Shown here in pieces: positions 10,835-21,857 of a stretch of 64,000 bases of DNA; within the stretch, counting starts at the first letter, position 1, and each line of letters begins with the position of its first letter. The DNA lies in assembly GCA_023614405.1 (NCBI GenBank), contig CM042685.1, forward strand, positions 189,568,257-189,632,256. Direction: 5' to 3'. Under the pieces are notes generated by a model, which worked only from the letters and a program-made list of their open reading frames with translations, did not search any database and was not told the origin of the DNA. Source of the DNA: Avena insularis (lineage: Eukaryota; Streptophyta; Magnoliopsida; Poales; Poaceae). The translations under genes and the position numbers were made by a program.

Positions 10835-10977
10835 ACTATGTTGCCTGTAGGATTATGACCCTAAGTTGGATTAGACTAAGGAAACCACTAGGAGAAATGC
10901 AACACTTTGCAAATTCCACACTTGTCTTTTTCTTCTCGTAAATCTCTTCTAATCTTCTTTCTCATCTCAATTTGTAG

Positions 10978-11475
10978 ATGGCCACCATCAACGAAGCCGT
11001 CAAGAAGGGACCACTCATGACCATGACTTTGGAGTGTGAGATGGAGTTTCCCAAAGCACTTAAGAACCTTATGGTTACCATGGGGATACATGGTTCAGCT
11101 GTGTACAAAGGATTCCCTATGATGTATGAAGGAGAGGAGTATTGGTGGGTGCAACTTCACTTGTACAAAAACAAGGAAGACAACCACAAAGAGTCGGGAT
11201 TCTGCATGGTCACTAACTCTGAAATGCACATGTCATTCTTTGACTCTACAAGGAATGCAGCTTGGAATGCCATCAAGGAGCTTGGTGATAGACTCAAGTG
11301 TAGAATGCTCAACACTCAAAATGACCTTAGAGAGGAGAAGAAGCATACCCAAGACTTAGAGGCTACCAACCAACGTCTAAGAGAAGACATCATAGACTTA
11401 GCCTTGGAATCTTGTGACCAAGACCGACAGATTACCTCTAGGGATGCCCTGATAGCTATTTTGGCAAGTGAGTGA
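10978..11475 (+). CDS. Accessory ORF 1 of the Tekay-type element (165 aa)
   Basis: An uninterrupted frame between PBS and gag. The first ~90 residues form a compact mixed domain with aromatic residues (EEYWWVQLHLYKNKED); residues about 105-150 are highly charged and predicted coiled coil (TQNDLREEKKHTQDLEATNQ). I recognise no known catalytic motif and no family beyond hypothetical retrotransposon proteins. The ATG directly follows a pyrimidine-rich tract and TTTGTAG, so it starts at the first base after a plausible 3' splice site; that is why this start was chosen. Next comes accessory ORF 2 with a similar two-part design. The end of the frame carries GCAA|GTGAGT, but joining there to the next acceptor would create an immediate stop. 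That it is intact while pol is broken may reflect chance or recent activity. Confidence 0.6.
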   Translation: MATINEAVKKGPLMTMTLECEMEFPKALKNLMVTMGIHGSAVYKGFPMMYEGEEYWWVQLHLYKNKEDNHKESGFCMVTNSEMHMSFFDSTRNAAWNAIKELGDRLKCRMLNTQNDLREEKKHTQDLEATNQRLREDIIDLALESCDQDRQITSRDALIAILASE

Positions 11476-11711
11476 GAGTTGTGAAGTACCCCAATAGTTG
11501 GACCACCATACTTATCGTTTCCTCGCGTTAATAACTTTGATCATACCAACCTATGTGGCATGGCAAACATTTGTCTAGGTCATTTGAATCTTGGTGTTTG
11601 TGTTTGATTATTGTATGCCATGACTTATATTTTGTGTGCTTTATGCCTTTGTTATCTTGTGTTTTCTCTCTACTTGTATTGTTTCTGATCTTTCTCTATC
11701 TTATGCAATAG

Positions 11712-12521
11712 ATGCCTAGCATTGTTATCAGCACTGCCGAGGAGTTCAAGGGAACTCGTTTCGGTTCTCGTCTTGTGGAGATCACTAGTGTGCTCAACCT
11801 CCCACTTCCTAGTATTAAGGCACTTCAGCTCACCAAGTTTGAGAGGAAGGACCTTTGGGGCTTTAGAGTCTCACAGCCGGGATGCCAGACGGAGCCACTC
11901 ATGGAGGAGATCACCTTCAAGATGATGCATGATGACAAGGAGAAGGGACTAGATGTAGTCATGCAGGAGTTACTTGGACGTCTCTGCGGACAACACTCCA
12001 CTGAGCTCCGGGGCCTTTACTTTCACCCATTCGGTAGACGTGACGAGCAGGGTGAGGCTGTAGTGTATGATGACGCTACTAGAGAGACGATTGAGCCTGT
12101 ACGTCTCTACCTCCAGGACCTAGAGAGTCTCGTTAGACACCTCGACACAGATAGGACCAACGTCATGCTTAGAAATGACGAGCTTCAGGTTCAGTTGAGG
12201 GAGAAGGACAAGCTCTTTGCGGAGCAGGACGAGATCATCAAGGAGATGGAGGCCAGATTTGAGAGCCAGAACAAGAAGTTCAAGAATCAGGAGAAGAGAG
12301 TTCGGGATAGAAACAAGAAGATCAAGGACACGAGGGCCGAGATAGAGGCCAAGGACTTCGAGTTAGAGACTCAACAGGGAGTGATAGAGAGGCTTCGCTC
12401 GCAGAAGAGAGCCCTTCGCGCGAAGATTGAGGCCTTGACCACCAGCGTGGAGGAGTACAAGTCAGTTATGGAGACAACCGGACTTACTCTTGTGGACGTG
12501 GAGGTCAACATGGAGGATTAG
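11712..12521 (+). CDS. Accessory ORF 2 of the Tekay-type element (269 aa, coiled coil)
   Basis: An uninterrupted frame. Residues 1-125 form a globular-looking part (LPSIKALQLTKFERKDLWGF; RGLYFHPFGRRDEQGE). Residues about 135-250 are almost continuous charged heptad-like sequence (LREKDKLFAEQDEIIKEMEA; RDRNKKIKDTRAEIEAKDFE), strongly suggesting a long coiled coil. No catalytic motif or known domain is recognised. The ATG immediately follows a pyrimidine-rich stretch and CAATAG, again a plausible 3' splice acceptor. It shares the head-plus-coiled-coil layout with accessory ORF 1, so the two could be diverged duplicates, although sequence identity is low by eye. A role as structural or RNA/nucleoprotein partner of Gag is possible but unproven. 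Confidence 0.65.
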   Translation: MPSIVISTAEEFKGTRFGSRLVEITSVLNLPLPSIKALQLTKFERKDLWGFRVSQPGCQTEPLMEEITFKMMHDDKEKGLDVVMQELLGRLCGQHSTELRGLYFHPFGRRDEQGEAVVYDDATRETIEPVRLYLQDLESLVRHLDTDRTNVMLRNDELQVQLREKDKLFAEQDEIIKEMEARFESQNKKFKNQEKRVRDRNKKIKDTRAEIEAKDFELETQQGVIERLRSQKRALRAKIEALTTSVEEYKSVMETTGLTLVDVEVNMED

Positions 12522-12751
12522 TTTGATTGTTCGACTACCTATTCATCTATCATCCTTTGTTTTATCGTGTCGCAATGACCATCCAACATGTGGATGGCTT
12601 GCTATTATGTTTACTTTTCCAAAACTTGTTGTTTACATTGTTTAAACTCTATGTTCATCTTGTGATTGTTTATTGTGTTTGTTGCTATGTGATGTATTGT
12701 ACATGGCATCTATGGGTTATATCTCATTACTTATCCTTTTTGAAACCACAG

Positions 12752-13039
12752 ATGCCTCCCCGTCGTTCCAATCCCAACCCAAACAACAATAATGTCAATC
12801 CCGAGATGCAACAGTTGATGACAACTCAATCTCAACTGATGCAGATGATGACCCAGTTCATGGCCAATCAAAGTCAGAATCAGAACAATAATCAACAACA
12901 ACCCCAACAACCCACCAGCCTTTGACATGCTTACAAGGTTCTTGAGGTTGAGGCCAGCCAAGTTCTCGGGAACCACTGATCCAATGGTAGCCAATGACTG
13001 GTTACGTTCAGTGAACAAGGAATTGTCACTGTTGGCTGC
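12752..13039 (+). pseudogene. gag of the Tekay-type element, first part
   Basis: It begins MPPRRSNPNPNNNN with an Asn/Gln-rich N-terminus, the usual start of plant chromovirus Gag. The ATG directly follows ACCACAG, a 3' splice-acceptor-like end. The frame hits a TGA at 12923-12925; the capsid start continues in another frame (FLRLRPAKFSGTTDP, from 12927). At 13039 the capsid domain is cut by the nested Athila-like element, and the remainder lies at 21098. Confidence 0.75.
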
Positions 13040-13044
13040 ACCGA

Positions 13045-14217
13045 TGATACGTCCAAAACGTATCCACTTTCTCGAACACTTTTGCTATTGTTTCTCCTCT
13101 AAACTTCTGTGATTTGGATACAACTAACATGGACTGACGTTGTTTTCAGCAGAATTACCTTGGTGTCTAGTTTTTGTGCAGAAAATCAACTATCAGGAAA
13201 AATCCTAGAAAATATGCCAAAAATCCTATTTAACCCGAAGATCCACGGAGCCAGAGTACGAGACGGAGAAGGGGCCTAGGCCACACACCCGGTAGCGAGC
13301 CATCTGCCGCGCCTTAAGCGGCCACCCTGGCACCCTCAGGGCTCCTCTGCGCATATAAGTTGCCTCTCGACCAAAAAACAAAGGGGGAGGTTCGATAGTT
13401 TTCCAGAAAGAGTTCCACTCCACCGCCGCCACCAAAAACCAAGATTCGGATCCAGAAACTCCGTTCTGGCACCCTGCCGGGACGGGGAATTTGGAGAGGA
13501 TCATCGCCATCACCAACGCCTCTCCATCAACCATCGATGTTTCCCTCATCCATGAGTGAGTAATCCCCCGCTGTAGGCTTGGGGATGGTAGGGATTGGAT
13601 GAGTTCTATCATGTAATCGAATAAGATTGTTAGGGCATAGTGCCTAGTATCTCTATTAGTGCTATTTGACTTTGTTGCAACTTGTTGTGCTTAATGCTTG
13701 TCACTAGGGCCCGAGTGCCATGATCTTAGATCTGAACTTATTATTGAATCATTATGATAGTATTGTTTGTGATCTTATCTGCAAGTTGTGTACACATATC
13801 ATTGTCTAGATCCAAAGGCCCCGAAGTGACAGAAATTGGGATAACCGGAGGGGATGGCTGTGGTGTGAAGATCACATGTGTTCATGGAGTGTTAATGCTT
13901 TGCTCTGGTGATCTATTAAAAGTAGCACCTTAATTGCCAGTAATTCCCTAGAGGCCCCGCTACCACGGGTTGGCTGGACAGAAGATGTTGTGCAAGTTCT
14001 CATTGTGAGCACGTATGACTATATATGGAGAACATGCCTAGGATTGTTTAGTACTTGGATGCTTATTCTTATTTATCTGCAATGCCCTAGATCTTGAAGT
14101 TACATGTTTAGACTCGTCCATGCAACGCCTGTTGCCTACCACACTCGAATCCCATTGTTACCGTTACTGTTACTATTGCTCCTGTTTCACTGTTACTATT
14201 GCTTTGTTGTTGCTACT
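13045..14217 (+). repeat. 5' LTR of the nested Athila-like element (3' end deleted)
   Basis: Homologous to 19730 onward until TTGCTACT at about 14217, where similarity stops. The last ~160 bases of the LTR and the PBS are missing, and the sequence passes straight into gag-like coding sequence. Confidence 0.85.
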
Positions 14218-15343
14218 ACGAACTGTTGCTACCACCACATACTACTGCTGAATCTGTTATAAGTAAGCTTGTCACACCACCACCACATACTCATGCTACG
14301 CACACTGCTACTACTGCTGAATCTGAAACTACTTTTGATGCTGATGATGTTACTTCTACTATGCTTGATGCGAGTGGTTCATTAGGTCCTTTTCTATATG
14401 CTACTATGTCTAGTCTAGGAAATACCGAAACTCCTAGTGAAGACACTGTTACACCTGTTAGCTCACCTGAGTCTAGTGAGAGTTATGATATTAATGATGG
14501 TTACATTGAGTTCACCGATGAATTTGTTGAAGAGTGTCGAAACACACATGGTACTAGTGCTATTAAGAGTCTCCTTGCTAGACACACCATTATTCCTAAG
14601 TTGTTCTCTGATCCTAAGTTTGCCACCTCTCCCATAGATATTAAAGATAAATATTATGATTTCTCTATTGATTTGTCCTATTTAGATATTGTTGAGAAAG
14701 AACCTTTCTGTGGGACTGAAAATGAGAGTGATGTGGCTCATATGAATGAGCTTTCTACTATGAGTGCTTTATTCTCTGATGATTTTAAGATGCGTAAGTA
14801 CTTTGTTACTAAGATCTTCCCTTTTTCACTAAAAGGATAAGCTAGGGCTTGATTTAATAGATTACCTCATGGTTCCATTGATAGCCCTGATTGCAGAGAC
14901 TTTTTGATTTTAAACAGAGAGAAGAAGAGAAATTGCCTGAATCATGGACAAGGTCCATTGCCTTGATTCATGCACATCCTGGATGTCCATTGCCTAAGAA
15001 TGATCTTCTTGATATTTATTATAATGGACTAACTAATGATTCTAGGACATACCTAGATAGCTTTTCTGATTGTGTTTTCAGGAAAAGAATTCCTACAGAT
15101 GCTGAAGAATTAATGGCTAAGATAAGCAAGAATTATTATGATTGGACTTTAACTGAGCTAAATACACCTGAGCCTATTACTCCTAAACCAGTTGTGCCTG
15201 AATCAAATCCAACACCAACACCAACACCAAAGAAGAGGGGAGTTATTGCATTAAATGATGAAGTGATGAATGAAGCTAAGAAGTGTCTAAAGGAGAAAGG
15301 TATTAGAGCTGAAGATGTGAAGAATCTACCTCCTATAGAATAA
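14218..15343 (+). pseudogene. gag of the nested Athila-like element
   Basis: Two frames (to 14840 and 14891-15343) together cover an Athila-type Gag: a Ser/Thr/Glu-rich acidic N-terminal part, then a capsid core with FDFKQREEEKLPESW and IYYNGLTNDSRTYLDSFSDC, then a Pro-rich linker (TPKPVVPESNPTPTPTPKK). The stop at 14838-14840 and a shift near 14890 break it. The natural start was lost with the PBS, so no start codon can be assigned; the ATG at 14199 lies in LTR sequence. Confidence 0.75.
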
Positions 15344-15534
15344 TTATTTAAGCCAATTCCCCACTCATCTACTATTGAGGTACACTTTCTCCAACACTTT
15401 GATGAAGGAGATATTCCTTATGGTAAACCTCCTGATCAATTTTTAGAGGAACTTGACATTTTTATTTTTAAATAAGGTAATTTTAATAAACAAGTTTAGA
15501 ATCATTTATTGGAAACTCTAGAGCTATCAATGAG

Positions 15535-15999
15535 TTGAAAGATATTGTGGAAAGAACTTCTAATGATATTAAAATGCTTTGCAAACACTTTCAAATGGTT
15601 CAAACCAAACTTGATCAACTTGCTAAGGTACAAAATGATATGCTAGTTAATGCCTCAGGAGATAAACATGCTTATGGAATTAGAACTAGGAGTGGTATAG
15701 CTACTCAAGATCCTTTATATCCTGAAGGACACCCTAAAAGAATTGAGCAGGATTCTCAACAAGGTGAGAATAGTGGTAGTCCTCATAAGAGAAAGAAAAA
15801 GAAACACAAAATAGTTGAGGAACCGCTTGAACCTGATGTAGATCCTAATAGTATATCTGTCTCTAATGATGAAACTGGGAGTGGTAATGATAAAAATGAG
15901 TCTCCTGATAAGGAGGAAGGTGAGGAAGAACCTGAGAAGCACACTAAGAATACTAGGTACACTAAGGAAGATTTTATTGCTAATAAACATGGTAAATAG
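15535..15999 (+). pseudogene. Gag C-terminal / linker region of the Athila-like element
   Basis: A 154-residue frame with a coiled-coil start (KDIVERTSNDIKMLCKHFQM) and a long charged region of Lys and Glu clusters. It ends TKEDFIANKHGK with a stop, after which the same polyprotein resumes as REPWVQKPMPFPGKKHK. This is the usual Athila segment between capsid and protease. It probably belongs to one Gag-protease polyprotein, now broken by stops at 15997-15999 and again before 16158. Confidence 0.65.
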
Positions 16000-16157
16000 A
16001 GAGAACCTTGGGTGCAGAAACCTATGCCTTTTCCAGGAAAGAAACACAAGTCAAAGGAGGAATAACACTACAACAAGTTTTGTGAGTGGGTGAAACCTTT
16101 ATTTTTGCAAATTCCTTTGACTGAGATGCTATTAAGTTGCCTCCTTATTAAAAGTAT

Positions 16158-16745
16158 ATGAAGGACATTGTCTCTAATAAAAGGAAGATTCCTAATGAGG
16201 ATATTTCTACTTTTCTTGCTAATTACTCCTTCAATGGTAAGGTTCCAAAGAAACTTGGTGATCCAGGTATACCAACTATTCCTTGCTCTATTAAAAATAA
16301 TTATGTTAGAACTGCTTTATGTGATTTGGGAGCTGGAGTTAGTGTTATGCCTTTTTCTCTCTACAAGAGACTCCTGCTAGAAAAGTTGATACCAACTGAT
16401 ATATCTTTGCAAATGGCTGATAAGTCAACTACTATTCTTGTTGGTATATGTGAGGATGTTCCTGTTCAAGTGGCTCATAATTCCTTGGTTCTAACTGATT
16501 TTGTTGTGCTTGAAATGCCCGAAGATGATAATATGTCTATTATCCTTGGGAGACCTTTTCTTAATACTGTAGGTGTTGTTATTAATTACAATCAATGGAA
16601 AGTAACATTAAATATTAATGACAAAGAACATACTGTCTATTTCCCCAAGAAGGTTGCTAAAAGCTATTACATGAATTCCATTGAAAATATTGAGAGCATC
16701 AAGGTTGAAGAAATATATTGTCGCATTCTACAGTTTTTTTTTTGA
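16158..16745 (+). pseudogene. Athila-type aspartic protease
   Basis: It contains the protease active-site region ALCDLGAGVSVMPFSLYKRL (Asp-Leu-Gly-Ala in place of the usual Asp-Ser/Thr-Gly, common in Athila relatives) and the C-terminal signature SIILGRPFLNTVGVV. The enzyme would cleave the Gag polyprotein in the particle. Although the frame is open for 195 residues, it is detached from gag by stops. No RT follows: the frame ends in a T-rich tract at 16733-16741. Confidence 0.75.
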
Positions 16746-19710
16746 AACTATTATGATTGGGACCATTGCTATCAAGTATGAGGTAACACAATCACCTTGT
16801 GGAATACAAAGTTTTATTTCATATAAGATTGTTTTGGTAACAATACTTGATCAACCTTGTTAAGAAAAGGATTTTAATGAACAAAACAATGTTTTCACTG
16901 TGGTTATACTTGCTCACTTTTATATTTCTCCTTTCAAATCTTTGCTCTTCGTCGTGCCTAACGTAAAGGCGTTAAAGAAAAGTACTTGTTGGGGGATAAC
17001 CCAAGAGTTTCCTTGAGTATTAGAAGTTATTACTTCAGTAATGACATCTCCTTATCCTTTTTGTTTGCTTTGTACCAAAAATGACTTCTAATGAGAGGGA
17101 AGTAAGATTTGGGGAGTTGCTGTCCCGAAACATATTTCTGTCCTCCACCAAAAAAATTTGTGAGAAGTTTCTGTAACTCGGATTGAGCTGAAAATTTACG
17201 AACAAATCCCCTAGTATGTTAGATAACTTTCTTTAGTTCAACACTTTTTGATTGGAGCAACAAAATATGTTCTAAAAAATCGGTTTCTACCTGCTGGTCT
17301 GTTTTGACAGATTTCTGCCATTATTTGCATTTGCTTCTTATTGATTCTTTTTTGAGTTATCTTTTGGGATATTGAGATTTTTGAAGGAGTTACTACAGTA
17401 GCTTGTGTTTTTAGTGAAAAAAATTGCTGTTCCAAAGCTTTGCCTAAGTTCTAATATCTTTTAAATACACTAATATTGCTAATAAAGATTGTGTGAAGTT
17501 TTGTATGAAGGAAAACAATTTAGGTGTAGAGAGAGAATGATGTAATAAGATGTAGAATGGACAAAATACCAAGCTTGGGGAGAGCTACCCCGTGTCATCC
17601 CAAAAATATTCAAGAGGTACAAGCGTCAAATCTTGGGGGTGCCCGAGGCATCCCCTTCTTCGTCAATAAAAATCTCAGGTCTTTCTAGACATTTCGTTTT
17701 TATTTTCATGCACAGTTGTGTTGTTCTTGGAGCGTCTTAGTTTTTGTTTTTGGTTTTCTTTTGATTTTTTTTGTTTTTGCTTTGTTGGCTTGTTTTAAAA
17801 ATCGAAAACACCAAAAATATTTGTTGTTCTTCTTTGGTTTTGTGAGTTCTTTGCAGGGTTCAGCCGTCCTCAGTGGATTTTGGTTTCATGTTATTATTCA
17901 AGTCACACAAGTGAAGGGCAATAATGAAGATTAAGAAAACTTGAGGAGTGGTAAGAGGCTGGTAATGAACTCTATTTGTTTTCATTTTCATTTTTATACA
18001 TATACTCATCACTGTGAGCATGCTTAGTCTGTTCATTGTAAGGTGTATGTTACTAATGGATGCTTAGTAGTTCTTGCTTGTCTATGATTAGCTCCAGCTT
18101 GCTAATAGTTTGTAGCATGTCATATGAATGTTTGCTTGCATTGTTTTATTCATATTTTGGTATGATATTGTGGTATCCTCCTCTGAAAGTTTCTTGTCAA
18201 TCGACTTGGCACATGCTCACGCATGCATATGACTAAACAATAGTCAGTAAGCCTCGATGATTTATTTTGCCTCAGAGTTCTTGTATCACTTTCTTGCCAT
18301 AATTGGTCCTATTTTGTTGCAAGCATGATTATGAAAATTATTGCTCTCTCGGTTGCCGTTCCCTCTTTTTTGATAGCCTTCACTTGCACTGAGTACGAGC
18401 TCTACCTGTGTTTCCAACTCCCCAAAACCAATATTGCCAACTGTGTCCACCATACCTACCTATTAGAATCATTTGCTATTTCAGTGCATATTCAATATGC
18501 CTTGTTTTCTTCCAAATAAAATGTTTGTCTGTTTTGAGAAAGTTAGTAGTAAAGCTCTCACGAACTTGATGGCACACTTTATTCCTTGCACTTAATAATC
18601 CTGAACCATTGTGACTTGTCCATGAAAGTTATATGCTTGCAAATTATATGCTGGGAGTCAGCAGAACCGTGCTGTCACGGGGAACGCTTTCAACACTTTT
18701 TGGATATCCTATCCAGTCGATACTTTGCTCTTTTGTTTACGGATGTCGACGAGGCGAAATAAAAGGGGATCTTGTGAGTTCATGGAGTCTATACATTGTG
18801 TTAGAGAAACGCCTGGGCCGCTAGCCTAAGCCATGCCTAATCATGGTGGAAACTTGCAGCATTCTATGAAGCATCCTCAATAAAAAGTTGTGCATATAGT
18901 AAATAAAAAGATCGCTGAGATGCTCATTGTCTGCTTGCCTTATCATTTTGATCACGGGATAGCTCATGTATCATGTGCAAGGGGTACCTCGTTGGCGGTT
19001 CTTTATGATATGCATGTATGTACAATGACAAGAACTTGCCGGTAACCAAAGTTGAGTAGCATGCGGAGCGGCCCTCGTACTCAAGGGACATGGGATTTCC
19101 AGTTTATGGTCTGTCAAGCATATAACTCATACTGGACTCACTTTCGCCTTAACCATATGAAGATGCCTATGATAGGGGCAATGAGAGCTCAAAGCTAATG
19201 AGTACCTTCCTTTCAACATTAGGAAGCCTTTCAAACTTTTCAAACCCGCTTTCACTTCCTTGTTGAGTCACCACTTATTCTATGAGCACTTTCTTGAGAG
19301 CATAGTTGTCATTCTTGTGTTTGTCTCAAAACTTGGTTAATGATGTCATGACTTTGATGCTTGTATCTCTGATATCTTTATTTATAGTCTTCACTTGAAG
19401 TTTAGAGGTGCCTTGGCATTTATATTATGCTCTACAAACAAAGGCAAGCGAGATACCACTCTATCATACCTTACTATGAGCATTGCAATGTTGCTTATGT
19501 TTATGTTCCATGCTACTTATTATTATTGAGTTGGTTTCTCTACATAGCTTGCAATGACTATTGAGTAGACTTAGTTGCATACTTCTTATTATGAATGGTT
19601 TAAGAATCTACTCTTGTGCTAAGAATATATACATCATATGAAGAAAATGTGTTCGTGAAAGTTCTTTTATCACACTCAGTTCTCAACTGAATTGTTTGAG
19701 GACAAGAAAT
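16746..19710 (+). other. Non-coding 3' region of the Athila-like element
   Basis: About 3 kb with only short, overlapping ORFs and no pol domain in any frame. It includes the words GCTTGGGGAGAGC (17572) and CTTGGGGGTGCCC (17631), G-rich motifs often seen upstream of the polypurine tract in such elements. The region replaces the RT/integrase-coding part of autonomous relatives. Confidence 0.7.
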
Positions 19711-19729
19711 AAGCTAAGCTTGGGGGAAT
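19711..19729 (+). other. Polypurine tract of the Athila-like element
   Basis: AAGCTAAGCTTGGGGGAAT lies directly before the 3' LTR start. G-rich purine runs here prime plus-strand DNA synthesis. Confidence 0.75.
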
Positions 19730-21092
19730 TGATACGTCCAAAACGTAACCACTTTCCCGAACACTTTTGCTATTGTTTATCCTCTAAACTTGTGTGATTT
19801 GGATGCAACTAACACGGACTGACGCTGTTTTTAGCAGAATTACCTTGGTGTCTAGTTTTTATGCAGAAAATCAACTATCAGGAAAAATCCCGGAAAATAT
19901 GTCAAAAATCCTATTTCACCAGAAGATCCACGGAGCCAGAGTACGAGACGGAGAAGGGGTCTAGGAGGCCCACACCCCTGCCAGGCGTGGTCCCACCTTT
20001 GGCCGTGCCTAGGGGGTGCGGCCACCCCAGGCACCCCCTCAGGCTCCCTTTGTGCATATAAGTTGCCTCTCGACCTAAAAACAAAGGGGGGTTCGATAGT
20101 TTTCCAGAAAGAGTTCCGCTCCGCCACCGCCACCAAAAACTAAGATTCGGATCCAGAAACTCCGTTCTGGCACCCTGCCGGGACGGGGAATTTGGAGAGG
20201 ATCATCGTCATCACCAATGCCTCTCCATCAACCATCGATGTTTCCCTCATCCATGAGTGAGTAATCCCCCGCTGTAGGCTTAGGGATGGTAGGGATTAGA
20301 TGAGTTCTATCATGTAATCGAATAAGATTGTTAGGGCATAGTGCCTAGTATCTCTATTAGTGCTATTTGACTTTGTTGCAACTTGTTGTGCTTAATGCTT
20401 GTCACTAGGGCCCGAGTGCCATGATCTCATATCTGAACTTATTATTTAATCATTATGATAGTATTGTTTGTGATCCTATCTGCAAGTTGTGTACACATAT
20501 AATTGTCCAGATCCAAAGGCCCCGAAGTGACAGAAATTTAGATAACCGGAGGGGATGGCTGTGGTGTGAGGATCACATGTGTTCATGGAATGTTAATGCT
20601 TTGCTCTGGTGCTCTATTAAAAGGAGCACCTTAATTGCCAGTAGTTCCATAGAGGCCCCGCTGCCACGGGCTGGCTGGACAGAAGATGTTGTGCAAGTTC
20701 TCATTGCGAGCACGTTTGATTATATATGGAGTACATGCCTAGGATTGTTTAGTATTTGGATGCTTATTCTTATTTATCTGCAATGCCCTAGATCTTGAAG
20801 TTACATGTTTAGACTCGTCCATGCAACGCCCGTCCATCCATCCCTATGCCTACCGCACTCGAATCCCACTATTACCGTTACTGTTACTATTGCTCATGTT
20901 TCACTGTTGTTGTTGCTTTGCTGTTGCTACTGATAAACTTCTGTGAGCAAGAACTATTTCCAGGTGCAGCTAAATTAACAACTCAGTTGTTAAGGCTTGC
21001 AAGTATTCTTTGGCTCCCCTTGTGTCGAATCAATAAATTGGGTAATACTACCCGCGAAGACTGTTGTGATCCCCTACACTTGTGGGTCATCC
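19730..21092 (+). repeat. 3' LTR of the nested Athila-like element
   Basis: 1363 bp from TGATACGTCC to GGGTCATCC. The canonical last base A appears changed to C; it is followed by the ACCGA duplication. It is complete compared with the truncated 5' copy. ORFs such as 19852-20136 and 20421-20798 lie within LTR sequence and are not genes. Confidence 0.87.
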
Positions 21093-21097
21093 ACCGA

Positions 21098-21823
21098 TGA
21101 GGAAAAGGTCAGATTCGTAGCACATCTGATCGAAGGGCCAGCAGAAACATGGTGGGATAACTTCCAGATCACCACTCCCCTTGAGGATGTGACTTGGGCT
21201 ATTTTTGAGGATGGATTCCGTACAGCTCATATCTCATCAGGAGTGATGAACTTGAAGAAGAAGGAGTTCCATAATCTGAAACAGCGTCACCGCAGTGTGG
21301 CTGAATACATTGAGGAGTTCAACAATCTGGCGTGTTATGCACCGGATGAGGTTGATACTAATGCCAAGAGGAAGGAGAAGTTCCTCGAGGGATTGAACGA
21401 TGAGATGAACCTGCAGCTATCTGTTGCCTATGTCCCAACATATCAATCACTATGTGACAAGGCCACCATCTTGGAAAGCAAGATGAAGCGGGTTGAGAAC
21501 AGGAAGAGGAAGCATCACTTTGACAAGCACAGCTCGGGATTGTCTCATAAACGTTCCCATGGTGATGATAGTGGAGGTTCTGGATCCCACAAGCATGGGA
21601 AGTATAACAGCCACCACAATAGTAACCGTCACCATGATAATAAGCACCACCGCAGCCATGACAATGATAAGTATAAGAATCACAAGAGTGGACACAGGAG
21701 CCACCACAGTGGAAATGGCAATGGAAGTTAGCTTGCTAAAAGAGATATCAGTTAGGTTGAGTGCTTCAAATGCAAGAAAACTGGGCACTATACAAATGAA
21801 TGCCCAGAAAAGAAAGTTGAAGG
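21098..21823 (+). pseudogene. gag of the Tekay-type element, second part (capsid and zinc knuckle)
   Basis: The capsid continues right after the target duplication: DEEKVRFVAHLIEGPAETWW, then RHRSVAEYIEEFNNLACYAP. A His/Lys/Asn-rich stretch follows (about 21510-21720), and then a CCHC zinc knuckle CFKCKKTGHYTNEC at about 21762-21803 that binds RNA. In-frame TAG codons occur at 21729-21731 and 21753-21755, just before the knuckle. This part is in the same frame as the downstream protease. Confidence 0.8.
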
Positions 21824-21857
21824 AGCCAACAAGCCCAACCCTTTCCAGAAGGGACAA

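Larger units (their letters stand above)
13045..21092 (+). mobile_element. Non-autonomous Athila-like Gypsy element nested in the Tekay gag
   Basis: The LTR start TGATACGTCCAAAACGTA occurs at 13045 and almost identically at 19730. The target duplication ACCGA flanks the whole (13040-13044 and 21093-21097), exactly inside the host capsid sequence. Inside are gag and an aspartic protease of Athila type but no reverse transcriptase, RNase H or integrase, followed by ~3 kb without coding capacity. The end of the 5' LTR, the PBS and the gag start have been deleted. It would have depended on a related autonomous element. Confidence 0.87.

Noticed and set aside
11466..11712. Splicing of accessory ORF 1 into accessory ORF 2 through GCAA|GTGAGT
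   Set aside because: The junction would read straight into a stop (TAG) after two codons, so a fusion protein is not formed. Separate use of the acceptors is more plausible.
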